This document shows positions 1-6,353 of a stretch of 9,176 nucleotides of DNA, piece by piece. Numbering within the stretch: the first letter of the stretch is position 1; the number at the start of each line of letters is the position of its first letter. Source of the DNA: Planctomycetota bacterium (lineage in GTDB: Bacteria > Planctomycetota > Planctomycetia > Pirellulales > UBA1268); contig QWPO01000103.1 of assembly GCA_003669255.1 (NCBI GenBank), positions 1 through 9,176 on the forward strand, written 5' to 3'. The notes beneath the pieces are model-generated. The model was not told the DNA's origin and made no database searches. It saw only the letters and a list, made by a program, of their open reading frames with translations. A program made the position numbers and the translations under genes.

Positions 1-749
1 CCCACGTAGAGATTGTGGTTCAGCGTGACGGTGCCGCCGCTCTGGGCGAGCGTTCCCGTGCCGTTGTCGCGGCCCACGAACGTCTCGTCGCCGCCGGTCT
101 TCGTTAGCGTGCCGCCCGACATCGTCAGCGTGCCGACGCCCCGGTTGTTACCCACGAGAATCTTGTTGTTGACCGTCAGCACACCGGTTTCGAGGCTGAA
201 GTCGCCCACGCTGTTCTGCGAGTCGCCGATGAAGAGTTCGCCCGACACCGCGAGCGTGCCGCTGGTGTTGACCCGCACCGTGCCGGTCCGATTGTCACCG
301 AAGGCGCCCACGAGCAGATTGCCCGTGGCATTGAGCGAGCCGGTTCCTTGGGCAAAGCCCGTGATGCCGCCCGCCACCGAGCCGGTGTTGGCGAGGTTGT
401 AGGTTCCCGCGGTGTCGTTCTGGCCTACGAACATCCAGCTGCCGCCACCGGTGCCGGCGGTTCCCGCGGTGTGATCCAGGCGGCCGCCACCCCGCACGAC
501 GATGTCGTTGGGCGTTGCCGAGATATCCGCGGAGATGGTGGCGATGTTCGCCGGCGCGGTGTCGACGATCGCGTTCTGCCCCGTAGGGACATTCCCGAGG
601 CTCCAGTTGCCCGCGGTATTCCAGTCGGTACTGGCGGTCCCGGTCCAAAAGTTGTCCTGCGCGTTGGCGGCGGAGAGAGCGCACGAAATGACCACAACCG
701 CAGGCAGCACCTGCAGCCAAAACCGCTCGCTTCGATAAGCACCACCCAT
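1..749 (-). CDS. Secreted β-strand-repeat protein (autotransporter-associated repeat type), N-terminal part, runs off the window
   Basis: The frame read leftward from the ATG at 749-747 stays open to the window edge, giving 249 complete codons and no stop. Residues 1-30 form a signal peptide: basic start, hydrophobic core LPAVVVISCALSA, and a likely cut after ANA30 before QD. The mature start has W-rich motifs (FWTGTASTDWN, GNWSLGNVPTG) common in large planctomycete surface proteins. From about residue 106 a loose repeat appears: a turn ending in VG or IG (residues 108, 147, 174, 199, 225, 249) followed by Gly/Thr/Asn-rich strands such as GTLTMSGGTL. The last four intervals are 24-27 residues. 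This predicts a β-solenoid exported from the cytoplasm. The C-terminus (PEP-CTERM anchor, autotransporter barrel or other) is outside the window, so mode of attachment and function are unknown. GGAGGG 8 nt upstream supports the start. It diverges from the GH5 gene and may share its operator. Confidence 0.85.
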   Translation of the reverse strand, partial: MGGAYRSERFWLQVLPAVVVISCALSAANAQDNFWTGTASTDWNTAGNWSLGNVPTGQNAIVDTAPANIATISADISATPNDIVVRGGGRLDHTAGTAGTGGGSWMFVGQNDTAGTYNLANTGSVAGGITGFAQGTGSLNATGNLLVGAFGDNRTGTVRVNTSGTLAVSGELFIGDSQNSVGDFSLETGVLTVNNKILVGNNRGVGTLTMSGGTLTKTGGDETFVGRDNGTGTLAQSGGTVTLNHNLYV

Positions 750-757
750 GATCAACA

Positions 758-763
758 CCCTCC
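758..763 (-). promoter_or_regulatory. Ribosome binding site of the repeat protein
   Basis: GGAGGG on the minus strand lies 8 nt before the ATG at 749. It decides this start over the GTG codons just downstream, which are in another frame. Confidence 0.7.
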
Positions 764-844
764 GGTAAAAAATGAGCCCGCGGCAACACGTTCAGCCATG
801 GAAGTCCGGTTCAGAAGCACCCCGCTCCTCGCCCATCGAATCGC

Positions 845-873
845 AAGATACCAGGCAAGAATCCAAGTGGCAA
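845..873 (-). promoter_or_regulatory. Candidate σ70-type promoter for the leftward repeat protein
   Basis: On the minus strand a -35 box TTGCCA (873-868, five of six consensus bases) is followed after exactly 17 nt by a -10 box TATCTT (850-845, four of six). Transcription would start near 838, leaving a leader of about 90 nt. The -35 box directly abuts the 874-899 palindrome. Planctomycete promoters are poorly characterised, so this is a consensus match only. Confidence 0.45.
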
Positions 874-899
874 TATTAGTGCAACGTCTTGCACTAATA
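874..899. promoter_or_regulatory. Perfect 11-bp inverted repeat, candidate LacI-family operator
   Basis: Left arm TATTAGTGCAA (874-884), spacer CGTC (885-888), right arm TTGCACTAATA (889-899). The arms are exact reverse complements. The core TGCAA-N4-TTGCA has the symmetry expected of a homodimeric helix-turn-helix regulator, and LacI-family operators often carry such arms around a CG-containing centre. It lies between two candidate -35 boxes, touching the leftward one and 2 bp from the rightward one. The only regulator in the window is the LacI-family gene at 3013-4068, downstream in the rightward unit. Binding by that protein is inferred. A dimer could occlude both polymerases or act as a shared activator site. 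Confidence 0.7.
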
Positions 900-901
900 A
901 T

Positions 902-930
902 TTGCTGCTACAACCGATGTTGAGTATATT
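902..930 (+). promoter_or_regulatory. Candidate σ70-type promoter for the GH5-LacI unit
   Basis: TTGCTG at 902-907 (weak -35) and TATATT at 925-930 (five of six -10 bases) are separated by 17 nt. The start of transcription would fall near 937, inside the TTGCAC direct repeat, a position suited to repression. The local AT-rich tract contrasts with the GC-rich surroundings. Confidence 0.45.
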
Positions 931-933
931 TTT

Positions 934-949
934 GTTGCACGCGTTGCAC
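934..949 (+). repeat. Two direct GTTGCAC repeats over the predicted +1, possible auxiliary operator
   Basis: GTTGCAC occurs at 934-940 and again at 943-949, a 9-bp period. TTGCAC is also the half-site of the palindrome at 874-899, where it occurs in both orientations. Four half-sites therefore lie within 71 bp. The pair overlaps the predicted rightward transcription start and could be a second binding site for the same regulator, although its direct rather than inverted arrangement is unusual for LacI proteins. Confidence 0.45.
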
Positions 950-1114
950 TCGATCTTGACGCTGTCGTCCGGCCCCTTCGAGGCCTGTTTGCATGCTGAG
1001 GTTTCGGGCGGGGGCTGTCGGGCTGGTAGCTACACTGCGACGTCTGCCCGCCGTCGGCTGTCGTTTGGGTTCTTTCGAAGCACGACCGTGTCGCCACACC
1101 CGTCACCGACTGCC

Positions 1115-3016
1115 ATGCTGCGAGGTCTTTCGATACTCGCCGTGCATACGGCGGTCGCGTTGTTGTTGGGAGCGGGCGGGGTGCCGGCCGCCAGCCCGGA
1201 TGCTGATTTGCCTTGGATTCGGACGAGCGAAGATCGATTCGTCAATGCCGCGGGTGAGCCGGTGCTGCTCCAGGGATGCAACCTTGGAAACTGGCTCTTG
1301 CTCGAGATGTGGATGCTGGCGGTGGACGAGCGGGAATTTCCCGATCAGCATGCCTTCGAGACCAACCTCGTCGCGCGTTTCGGTGAGGAAGAGAAGAATC
1401 GGTTGATGCAGCTGTATCGGGCCAACTGGATTACGCCCCGCGACTTTGATGTGATCCGCTCGTTCAATTTCAACGTCGTCCGGGTGCCCTTCGACCACCG
1501 GCTCGTGGAGGATGAAGAGCATCCGGGCACCTGCCGCGAAGACGGTCTCGCCTGGCTGGACCGCGCCGTCGAGATGGCAGAGACGGCAGGAATCCATCTG
1601 ATCCTCGACATGCATGGAGTGCCGGGGGGCCAGAGCATCGATCACCCCACCGGTCGGATCGGCCAGAACCGACTCTGGCGCGATCCCGACTGCGTGGCCC
1701 GCACAGCCTCGCTCTGGCGGGCGATCGCGGAGCGGTACCGCGACCGCCCGTCGGTGGCAGGCTACGACGTGATCAACGAGCCCTTTGGAGACATGAAGAC
1801 CGATGTGCGGCCGCAACTCCGACTGATTTTCGAGGAGGTCTATCAGGCCATTCGGGAGGTCGATGAGCGGCACATCATTTTCGCCCCGGCTCCGCTTTGG
1901 GGAGGCCATGGGTTCTACGGCAACCCGCACGAGAGCGGCTGGACGAACGTCGCCTTCACCGAGCACCACTACCCGGGGATTTTCGGTTCGCCTTCCACTC
2001 TGCGCACCCACGCGAACTTCATCCACCGGGCGCTCCCCGAGAAGCAGGCCGAACTCCGGGCAGTTCAGACCCCCATGCTGATCGGCGAGTGGAATCCGGT
2101 CTTTGAGCGGCTCGGCGGCGGAAACCTCGCACGACGGTACTTTGACGAATATGGCCAGCTCGGCTGGGCCGCCATCATGTGGTCGTACAAGTTGCTCGAC
2201 CGCCGGGGCGGCGTGATCGACGACAACTGGCACCTCGTCAGCAACGCTCGGCCTCTCGAGCCCCCCGATTTTCGAAGTGCCAGCGGCGACGTGATCGCTG
2301 ATTACTTCCGTTCATTTGCCACGATGGAGTATGTGATCGACGAACCGTTGCGGCTGGCGGTGACGCGGGCCGAGCCCGTTGTCGTGCCCTTGCCCGTCCC
2401 GCCGAGCCCCCTGCCCGTGGCACCCCACGACGATGCGATCCCCGGCTGGACGCCAACCGACATCGGCGACGCCGTTCCCGGCGGTCAGCGGCTCGACGCC
2501 GACGGCGTCCTGACGGTGTACGGCGGCGGCTCCGACATCTGGGGCGAGGCTGACTCGTTTCGGTTTTTGCACCGCAGGGAAGCCAGTGATTTCACGCTCA
2601 CGGCTACCGTCACGAGCCTCGGCGACACCCACGACTTTGCGAAGGCAGGGCTGATGGTTCGCAGCGACCTCTCACCCGATGCCGCGCATGTGTTGGTGCA
2701 TGTGGTTCCAGATGGCCGGGTGGTGCTTGGGCATCGCGACCGGCCTGGCGGGCGGATGGTCGAGGAGTCGGTCGAAGCCGTGCCGTTTCCCGTGCGGCTG
2801 CGGCTGAGCCGGCGGGGTGACCTGCTGATCGGCGAGTATGCGGCTGGAGACCACGGCTGGCAGCGGGTCGGAACTCCTCGGACTATGCCGGTCCTCGCGG
2901 GGCCATGCTCCGTCGGAATCGCCGTGCTCAGCCATCGTAGGGAGGGACTCACCGAAGCAATCTTCACCGATATCATCTCCGATCAGACCCCAGCTTCTTC
3001 TTCGAGGAACCCATGA
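1115..3016 (+). CDS. Secreted GH5 glycoside hydrolase, exo-1,3-β-glucanase-like, with C-terminal concanavalin-like domain
   Basis: A 633-residue protein predicted to be exported and to hydrolyse β-glucosidic bonds of a glucan. Residues 1 to about 28 form a signal peptide (MLRG, then a hydrophobic core with GAGG and a PAAS end). The GH5 (β/α)8 domain spans about 35-415: NLGNW at 56-60, VRVPF with R123, DMHG at 165-168 followed by VPGGQS, NEP with acid/base E222, EHHY at 283-286, GEW with nucleophile E325, and W356 in MWSYK. NLGNW and DMHGVPGGQ resemble the exo-1,3-glucanase subfamily (RGVNLGGWL, DLHGAPGSQ). A Pro-rich linker (about 420-438) leads to a β-sandwich (about 440-625) of DUF1349/LamG-like type with KAGLMVRSDL at 510. 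The 1115 ATG is chosen because it opens the signal peptide; no good ribosome site precedes it. Exact substrate is not shown by the sequence. Confidence 0.85.
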   Translation: MLRGLSILAVHTAVALLLGAGGVPAASPDADLPWIRTSEDRFVNAAGEPVLLQGCNLGNWLLLEMWMLAVDEREFPDQHAFETNLVARFGEEEKNRLMQLYRANWITPRDFDVIRSFNFNVVRVPFDHRLVEDEEHPGTCREDGLAWLDRAVEMAETAGIHLILDMHGVPGGQSIDHPTGRIGQNRLWRDPDCVARTASLWRAIAERYRDRPSVAGYDVINEPFGDMKTDVRPQLRLIFEEVYQAIREVDERHIIFAPAPLWGGHGFYGNPHESGWTNVAFTEHHYPGIFGSPSTLRTHANFIHRALPEKQAELRAVQTPMLIGEWNPVFERLGGGNLARRYFDEYGQLGWAAIMWSYKLLDRRGGVIDDNWHLVSNARPLEPPDFRSASGDVIADYFRSFATMEYVIDEPLRLAVTRAEPVVVPLPVPPSPLPVAPHDDAIPGWTPTDIGDAVPGGQRLDADGVLTVYGGGSDIWGEADSFRFLHRREASDFTLTATVTSLGDTHDFAKAGLMVRSDLSPDAAHVLVHVVPDGRVVLGHRDRPGGRMVEESVEAVPFPVRLRLSRRGDLLIGEYAAGDHGWQRVGTPRTMPVLAGPCSVGIAVLSHRREGLTEAIFTDIISDQTPASSSRNP

Positions 3017-4068
3017 CCACCGTCCGAGAGATCGCAACCAATATCGGGGTTGCGCCGTCGACTGTTTCCCGCGCCCTCAGCGGATCTTCCCGGATCAGCG
3101 AGCAGGTTCGCGACCGTGTCTTGCGGGAGGCCCGCCGCCTCGGCTATGGCCGCGGCCGGTCGGTCCCGCGGGTAGGCGCCGTCACGCTCGGAGTGGCGTT
3201 CCTCAACAAATACGCCTGGCCTCAGTTCACCGGCTACGACTCCCTCATCCTCGCCGGAATGGTTCGCGGCGCGCGTGAGGCCCGGTCCGACGTCACGTTC
3301 GTCGACCTTCAGCAGCGGCTCCACGGTGAGTCCTACCGCTCCTTCCTCGCGGGCCGCGGTGTCCACGGCCTCATTCTCCGGGTCGACGACGAGACGCACG
3401 GGGTCGCGATCGACATCGCAAAAGATGGCGTGGATATCGCCGTGATCGCCGACCGCTACGATGAACCGGACGTCAACTTCGCGTGTTGTTGCTCGCGGAA
3501 TGCCGCCCAAGACGTTGTGCAGCACCTGATCGGCCTCGGACATCGGCGGATCGGGTTTTGCCGCAACAATGTGTTGGATCGCGACCACCGGGACAGGCTC
3601 GATGGATATCGAGCCGCGCTGGAGGTCGCGGGGATCGAGGTGGACGACCAGTTGCACATCAGCCGGCCGGCAGACGTCGCCGGCGGCGCGGCAGCACTTA
3701 ATGCGTTTCTGTCGAATGCGGCCCCGCCGACGGCGATTTTCTTCACGGATCCCTTGATGACCGTGGGCGGCCTCCGGCGGGCGGTCGAACTGGGCGTCCA
3801 CGTGCCGAATGAACTGTCGATCGTCGGCGTGGATGACGGGGACGACACGCGGCAGATGACCTATCCGATTTATACGGCCGTTTGCCAACGGTCCGCCGAT
3901 CTGGGCGTGCAGGCGGCCCGCTGGTTGGCTCGCACCTGCGGCGGGGACCAGAGTAGCGAGAGGCCGCTTCGGCTCGTGCTCGAGGCCTATCTCGAGGTGA
4001 ATCAGTCGACCGCTCCGCCCCCGGCCCAGCCGGTGCGGATGACATCACATGGGCAGCGGATTTCCTGA
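3013..4068 (+). CDS. LacI-family transcriptional regulator
   Basis: A 351-residue cytoplasmic DNA-binding repressor or activator, of usual family length. The N-terminus has the LacI helix-turn-helix (TVREIATNIGVAPSTVSRAL, residues 3-22) and RISEQVRDRVLREARRLGY to residue 45. A periplasmic-binding-protein-like sugar sensor follows: LIGLGHRRIGF, DRLDGYRAALEVAGI, PPTAIFFTDPLMTVGGL, LSIVGVDDGDD. The ATG shares bases with the TGA of the GH5 gene (ATGA), with GAGGA a few nt upstream, so the two are probably translated together. Its ligand is likely a product of the hydrolase, and the 874-899 palindrome is its likely operator; both are inferences. Oddities: the usual hinge-helix segment between LGY and the first core strand is short and lacks PNxxAR, and three cysteines in a row occur at 158-160. 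Confidence 0.9.
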   Translation: MTTVREIATNIGVAPSTVSRALSGSSRISEQVRDRVLREARRLGYGRGRSVPRVGAVTLGVAFLNKYAWPQFTGYDSLILAGMVRGAREARSDVTFVDLQQRLHGESYRSFLAGRGVHGLILRVDDETHGVAIDIAKDGVDIAVIADRYDEPDVNFACCCSRNAAQDVVQHLIGLGHRRIGFCRNNVLDRDHRDRLDGYRAALEVAGIEVDDQLHISRPADVAGGAAALNAFLSNAAPPTAIFFTDPLMTVGGLRRAVELGVHVPNELSIVGVDDGDDTRQMTYPIYTAVCQRSADLGVQAARWLARTCGGDQSSERPLRLVLEAYLEVNQSTAPPPAQPVRMTSHGQRIS

Positions 4069-4086
4069 TCGCCGGGCAGGGCATTC

Positions 4087-4103
4087 GAGCGGAAACTCCG
4101 CTC
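4087..4103. terminator. Hairpin 18 bp after the LacI gene, possible terminator without a T tract
   Basis: GAGCGGA (4087-4093), loop AAC, TCCGCTC (4097-4103): a perfect 7-bp stem located where the GH5-LacI transcript should end. No T run follows on either strand, so it is not a classical intrinsic terminator. It could help termination, or protect the 3' end, of the rightward transcript or of the leftward tRNA transcript. Confidence 0.35.
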
Positions 4104-4164
4104 CACCTGCGTCCCGGCTGTCACTTCTCGTGATCCGCCCCGCTCGGCCCACGCTTGTCGAAGT

Positions 4165-4176
4165 GCCGTTGGCCGA
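4165..4176 (+). repeat. 12-bp direct repeat flanking tRNA-Pro, copy 1
   Basis: GCCGTTGGCCGA, identical to 4311-4322. This copy lies on the 3' side of the minus-strand tRNA, 41 bp from its end. No gene overlaps it. Confidence 0.5.
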
Positions 4177-4217
4177 CCCATCCTTTGCGATGGTATCGTT
4201 TCGTACGGTAAGAAAAG

Positions 4218-4292
4218 TCGGGGCGACACGATTCGAACGTGCGACCTCTACGTCCCGAACGTAGCGCTCTAGCCAGGCTGAGCTACGCCCCG
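4218..4292 (-). tRNA. tRNA-Pro, anticodon CGG
   Basis: The minus strand folds into a complete cloverleaf. The acceptor stem pairs CGGGGCG (4292-4286) with CGCCCCG (4225-4219), followed by discriminator A at 4218. The D arm has GCTC/GAGC with GG in the loop. The anticodon stem CTACG/CGTAG holds loop TTCGGGA, so the anticodon CGG is at 4257-4255 and reads proline codon CCG. The T arm is GCACG-TTCGAAT-CGTGT with one G-U pair. The 3' CCA is not encoded (CTTTTC follows), so it must be added by the CCA enzyme. It lies between glmS and the LacI gene, in the direction of glmS. Confidence 0.95.
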
Positions 4293-4307
4293 ATTGCGTG
4301 CGGCTGG

Positions 4308-4322
4308 TCGGCCGTTGGCCGA
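4308..4322. repeat. Hairpin containing copy 2 of the 12-bp repeat, between glmS and tRNA-Pro
   Basis: TCGGCC (4308-4313), loop GTT, GGCCGA (4317-4322) form a perfect 6-bp stem. The right 12 bp (4311-4322) repeat 4165-4176. It lies 72 bp past the glmS stop and 15 bp before the tRNA 5' end on the minus strand. It may mark the glmS transcript end or a processing site. No T tract accompanies it, so a terminator call is not secure. Confidence 0.35.
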
Positions 4323-4394
4323 ACCCCACGCGGGAGAGACCGGTAGATTACCCGCCCGCTGGCCCTCGGGCAACGCCGCTATTCCCGGCCGCGG

Positions 4395-6233
4395 CTACTC
4401 CACCGTCACGCTCTTGGCCAGGTTCCGCGGCTGGTCCACGTCGCAGCCACGGTTGACCGCGATGTGGTAGGCCAGCAGCTGCAACGGGATCACGGCGAGA
4501 AGCGGCGCGAGCGCGTCATCGGTGGCCGGAATCTCCACGACAAACTCCGCCAGCCGCTTCACCTCGTCCTGGCCTGGCGTCGTGATCGCGATCACCCGGC
4601 CATTACGGGCCCGCACCTCCTCGATGTTCGAGATCATCTTCTCGCTGGTGTGCGACGTGGTCGCGAGCACCACCACCGGCATCAGCCGGTCGATCAGCGC
4701 GATCGGTCCGTGCTTCATCTCCGCCGCGGGATAGCCCTCGGCGTGGATGTAGGAGATCTCCTTGAGCTTGAGCGCTCCCTCAAGTGCCACCGGGAAGTTG
4801 AACGACCGGCCGAGGTACAGAAAGTTTGGGGCGTAGGTAAACCGGTCGGCGAGCGACTTGATCGCCGGCTCCTGCTCGAGGATCGACGCGATCTTCTGCG
4901 GGATCCGCGCGAGCTCCTCGATCAAGGCATCGGCCCGCTCCGGGGGCAGCGTGCCTCGCTGCCGGCCCAGGGCGATCGCCATCAGCGTGAGCACCACCAC
5001 CTGGGCCGTGAAGGCCTTCGTGGAGGCCACGCCGATCTCCGGCCCGGCGTGCGTGAATACCCCCGCATCGGTCTCCCGTGAGAGCGTCGAGCCGACCACG
5101 TTGCAGATCCCGAGCGTGAGCGCCCCTCGCCGCTTCGCCTCGCGAAGCGCTGCGATCGTGTCGGCCGTCTCGCCGCTCTGCGAGATCGCAAGCAACACGT
5201 CATGCTCGTCGAGCAGCGGCTCCCGGTAGCGAAACTCGGAGGCATACTCGACCTCGACCGGCAGCCGGGCGAGATGCTCGAAGAGATACTCGCCCACGAG
5301 GCCGGAGTGCCAACTCGTGCCGCAGGCGGCGATCGTGAGCCGTGGTGCCGCGGACAATCGCTCCATCACGGCCGAGAGCCCGCCGAGTTGGATCACGTGG
5401 TCGGGGAGCACGAGACGACCTCGCAGGCAGTCGGCGATCGCCCGGGGCTGCTCGTGGATCTCCTTCAGCATGAAGTGCGGGAAGCCGGCCTTCTCGATCG
5501 CGTCGAGCGACATCGCGAGCTCGTGCACCTCCTTGGTGAGCGGCACGTCGTCGATCGACCGCACCTCGAAGCGATCGCGGCTGATCACGGCCACGTCGCC
5601 GTCGTCGAGGTAGACCACCTTGTTGGTGTGGGCCACGATCGGGGCTGCGTCGGAGGCGACGAACATCTCACCGTCGCCCACACCAACGACGAGCGGCGAT
5701 CCGCAGCGGGCCACGTAGAGCCTGTCGGGCTCGGCGGCGTTGAGAATCGCCAGTCCGTAGGTGCCCGTCACCTGCCGGAGGGCCAGCCGCAGGGCGGCCT
5801 CGAAGGAGAGCGCCCCGTCAGACGCCTGAATCTCCTCAATGAGCTGCACGAGCACTTCGGAGTCGGTCTGGCTGCGGAAGGTCCGCCCTTTTGCCGTCAG
5901 CGAGGTCTTGATCGCTGTGTAGTTTTCGATGATGCCGTTGTGGACCAGCGCGATCCTGCCCGCCGGCCCAACGTGGGGATGCGCGTTGGCATCGCTCGGG
6001 CCGCCGTGGGTCGCCCAGCGGGTATGCCCGATGCCGGCCGCGGCGGTCGCGGGAAGATCGATCGAGCGAGCCTCCAGGTCGCGAACCCGGCCGGCACACT
6101 TGGCCACCTTCAAGTCACCGTTGAGCAGGGCGACGCCGGCTGAGTCGTAGCCGCGGTATTCGAGCCGGGCGAGGCCCGCGAGGAGGATTTCACGGCAGGC
6201 CCCAGGGCCGATATACCCGACGATCCCACACAT
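4395..6233 (-). CDS. glmS: Glutamine--fructose-6-phosphate aminotransferase (isomerizing)
   Basis: A 612-residue cytoplasmic enzyme that makes glucosamine-6-phosphate from fructose-6-phosphate and glutamine, the first step toward UDP-GlcNAc for cell envelope sugars. The glutaminase domain (about 1-225) starts MCGIVGYIG with nucleophile Cys2, and has RWATHG at 72-77, HNG at 98-100 and D124. Two SIS domains follow: CGTSWHSG 304-311, SQSGET 351-356, STKAFTAQ 404-411, then EGALKLKE 485-492, KHGP 507-510 and the C-tail LAKSVTVE. E492, H508 and K607 match E. coli E488, H504 and K603 with a constant offset of four, so the enzyme looks intact. GGGAGG 8 nt upstream fixes the start. It is divergent from the GlmU-like gene, and no glmS ribozyme is evident in the 120-bp space. 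Confidence 0.98.
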   Translation of the reverse strand: MCGIVGYIGPGACREILLAGLARLEYRGYDSAGVALLNGDLKVAKCAGRVRDLEARSIDLPATAAAGIGHTRWATHGGPSDANAHPHVGPAGRIALVHNGIIENYTAIKTSLTAKGRTFRSQTDSEVLVQLIEEIQASDGALSFEAALRLALRQVTGTYGLAILNAAEPDRLYVARCGSPLVVGVGDGEMFVASDAAPIVAHTNKVVYLDDGDVAVISRDRFEVRSIDDVPLTKEVHELAMSLDAIEKAGFPHFMLKEIHEQPRAIADCLRGRLVLPDHVIQLGGLSAVMERLSAAPRLTIAACGTSWHSGLVGEYLFEHLARLPVEVEYASEFRYREPLLDEHDVLLAISQSGETADTIAALREAKRRGALTLGICNVVGSTLSRETDAGVFTHAGPEIGVASTKAFTAQVVVLTLMAIALGRQRGTLPPERADALIEELARIPQKIASILEQEPAIKSLADRFTYAPNFLYLGRSFNFPVALEGALKLKEISYIHAEGYPAAEMKHGPIALIDRLMPVVVLATTSHTSEKMISNIEEVRARNGRVIAITTPGQDEVKRLAEFVVEIPATDDALAPLLAVIPLQLLAYHIAVNRGCDVDQPRNLAKSVTVE

Positions 6234-6241
6234 CGAAACCG

Positions 6242-6247
6242 CCTCCC
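6242..6247 (-). promoter_or_regulatory. Ribosome binding site of glmS
   Basis: GGGAGG on the minus strand, 8 nt before the ATG at 6233. It is stronger than the sites before most other genes here. Confidence 0.7.
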
Positions 6248-6353
6248 TGCCACCGTCGTGCCTCGGTGCCGCACTCCGATTAGTCTACGGAGCATCGGTG
6301 AGGCATCGCCGGGAATAACTTCTTCCGCCTGTCGATAGCAGACCACGCGCCTC

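Larger units (their letters stand above)
750..1114. other. Divergent intergenic region of 365 bp
   Basis: This gap between the leftward repeat protein and the rightward GH5 gene holds two back-to-back promoter candidates, a long palindrome and clustered TTGCAC half-sites, all within 845-949. The stretch 950-1114 would be an untranslated leader of roughly 175 nt. I see no convincing RNA structure or small gene in it. The hydrolase frame happens to stay open back to about 902, but that part encodes no recognisable domain. Confidence 0.6.

Noticed and set aside
13..402. Plus-strand frame rich in Val, Pro and Ser over the repeat protein
   Set aside because: It is the mirror of the Gly/Thr repeats on the minus strand, which have a signal peptide, ribosome site and coherent repeats.
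902..1114. N-terminal extension of the GH5 protein from an upstream start (for example the ATG at 917)
   Set aside because: The added residues match no domain, overlap the candidate promoter, and would bury the clear signal peptide that starts at 1115.
1103..2233. Long open frame antisense to the GH5 gene
   Set aside because: It has no recognisable domain and lies opposite a well-supported gene; GC-rich third positions commonly open the opposite strand.
2983..3888. Open frame antisense to the LacI gene
   Set aside because: Shadow of the regulator's codon bias; no motif, signal peptide or start context supports it.
4218..4292. tRNA-Pro as an integration site for a mobile element
   Set aside because: No integrase, no partial tRNA copy and no atypical genes lie beside it in the window; the flanking 12-mer lies outside the tRNA sequence.
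5202..6143. Open frame antisense to glmS
   Set aside because: The encoded residues are low in pattern and opposite a complete, conserved enzyme.
6234..6353. glmS ribozyme or riboswitch upstream of glmS
   Set aside because: The space is short, no ribozyme core was recognised, and this element is mainly known from Firmicutes. No convincing promoter pair could be picked out here either.
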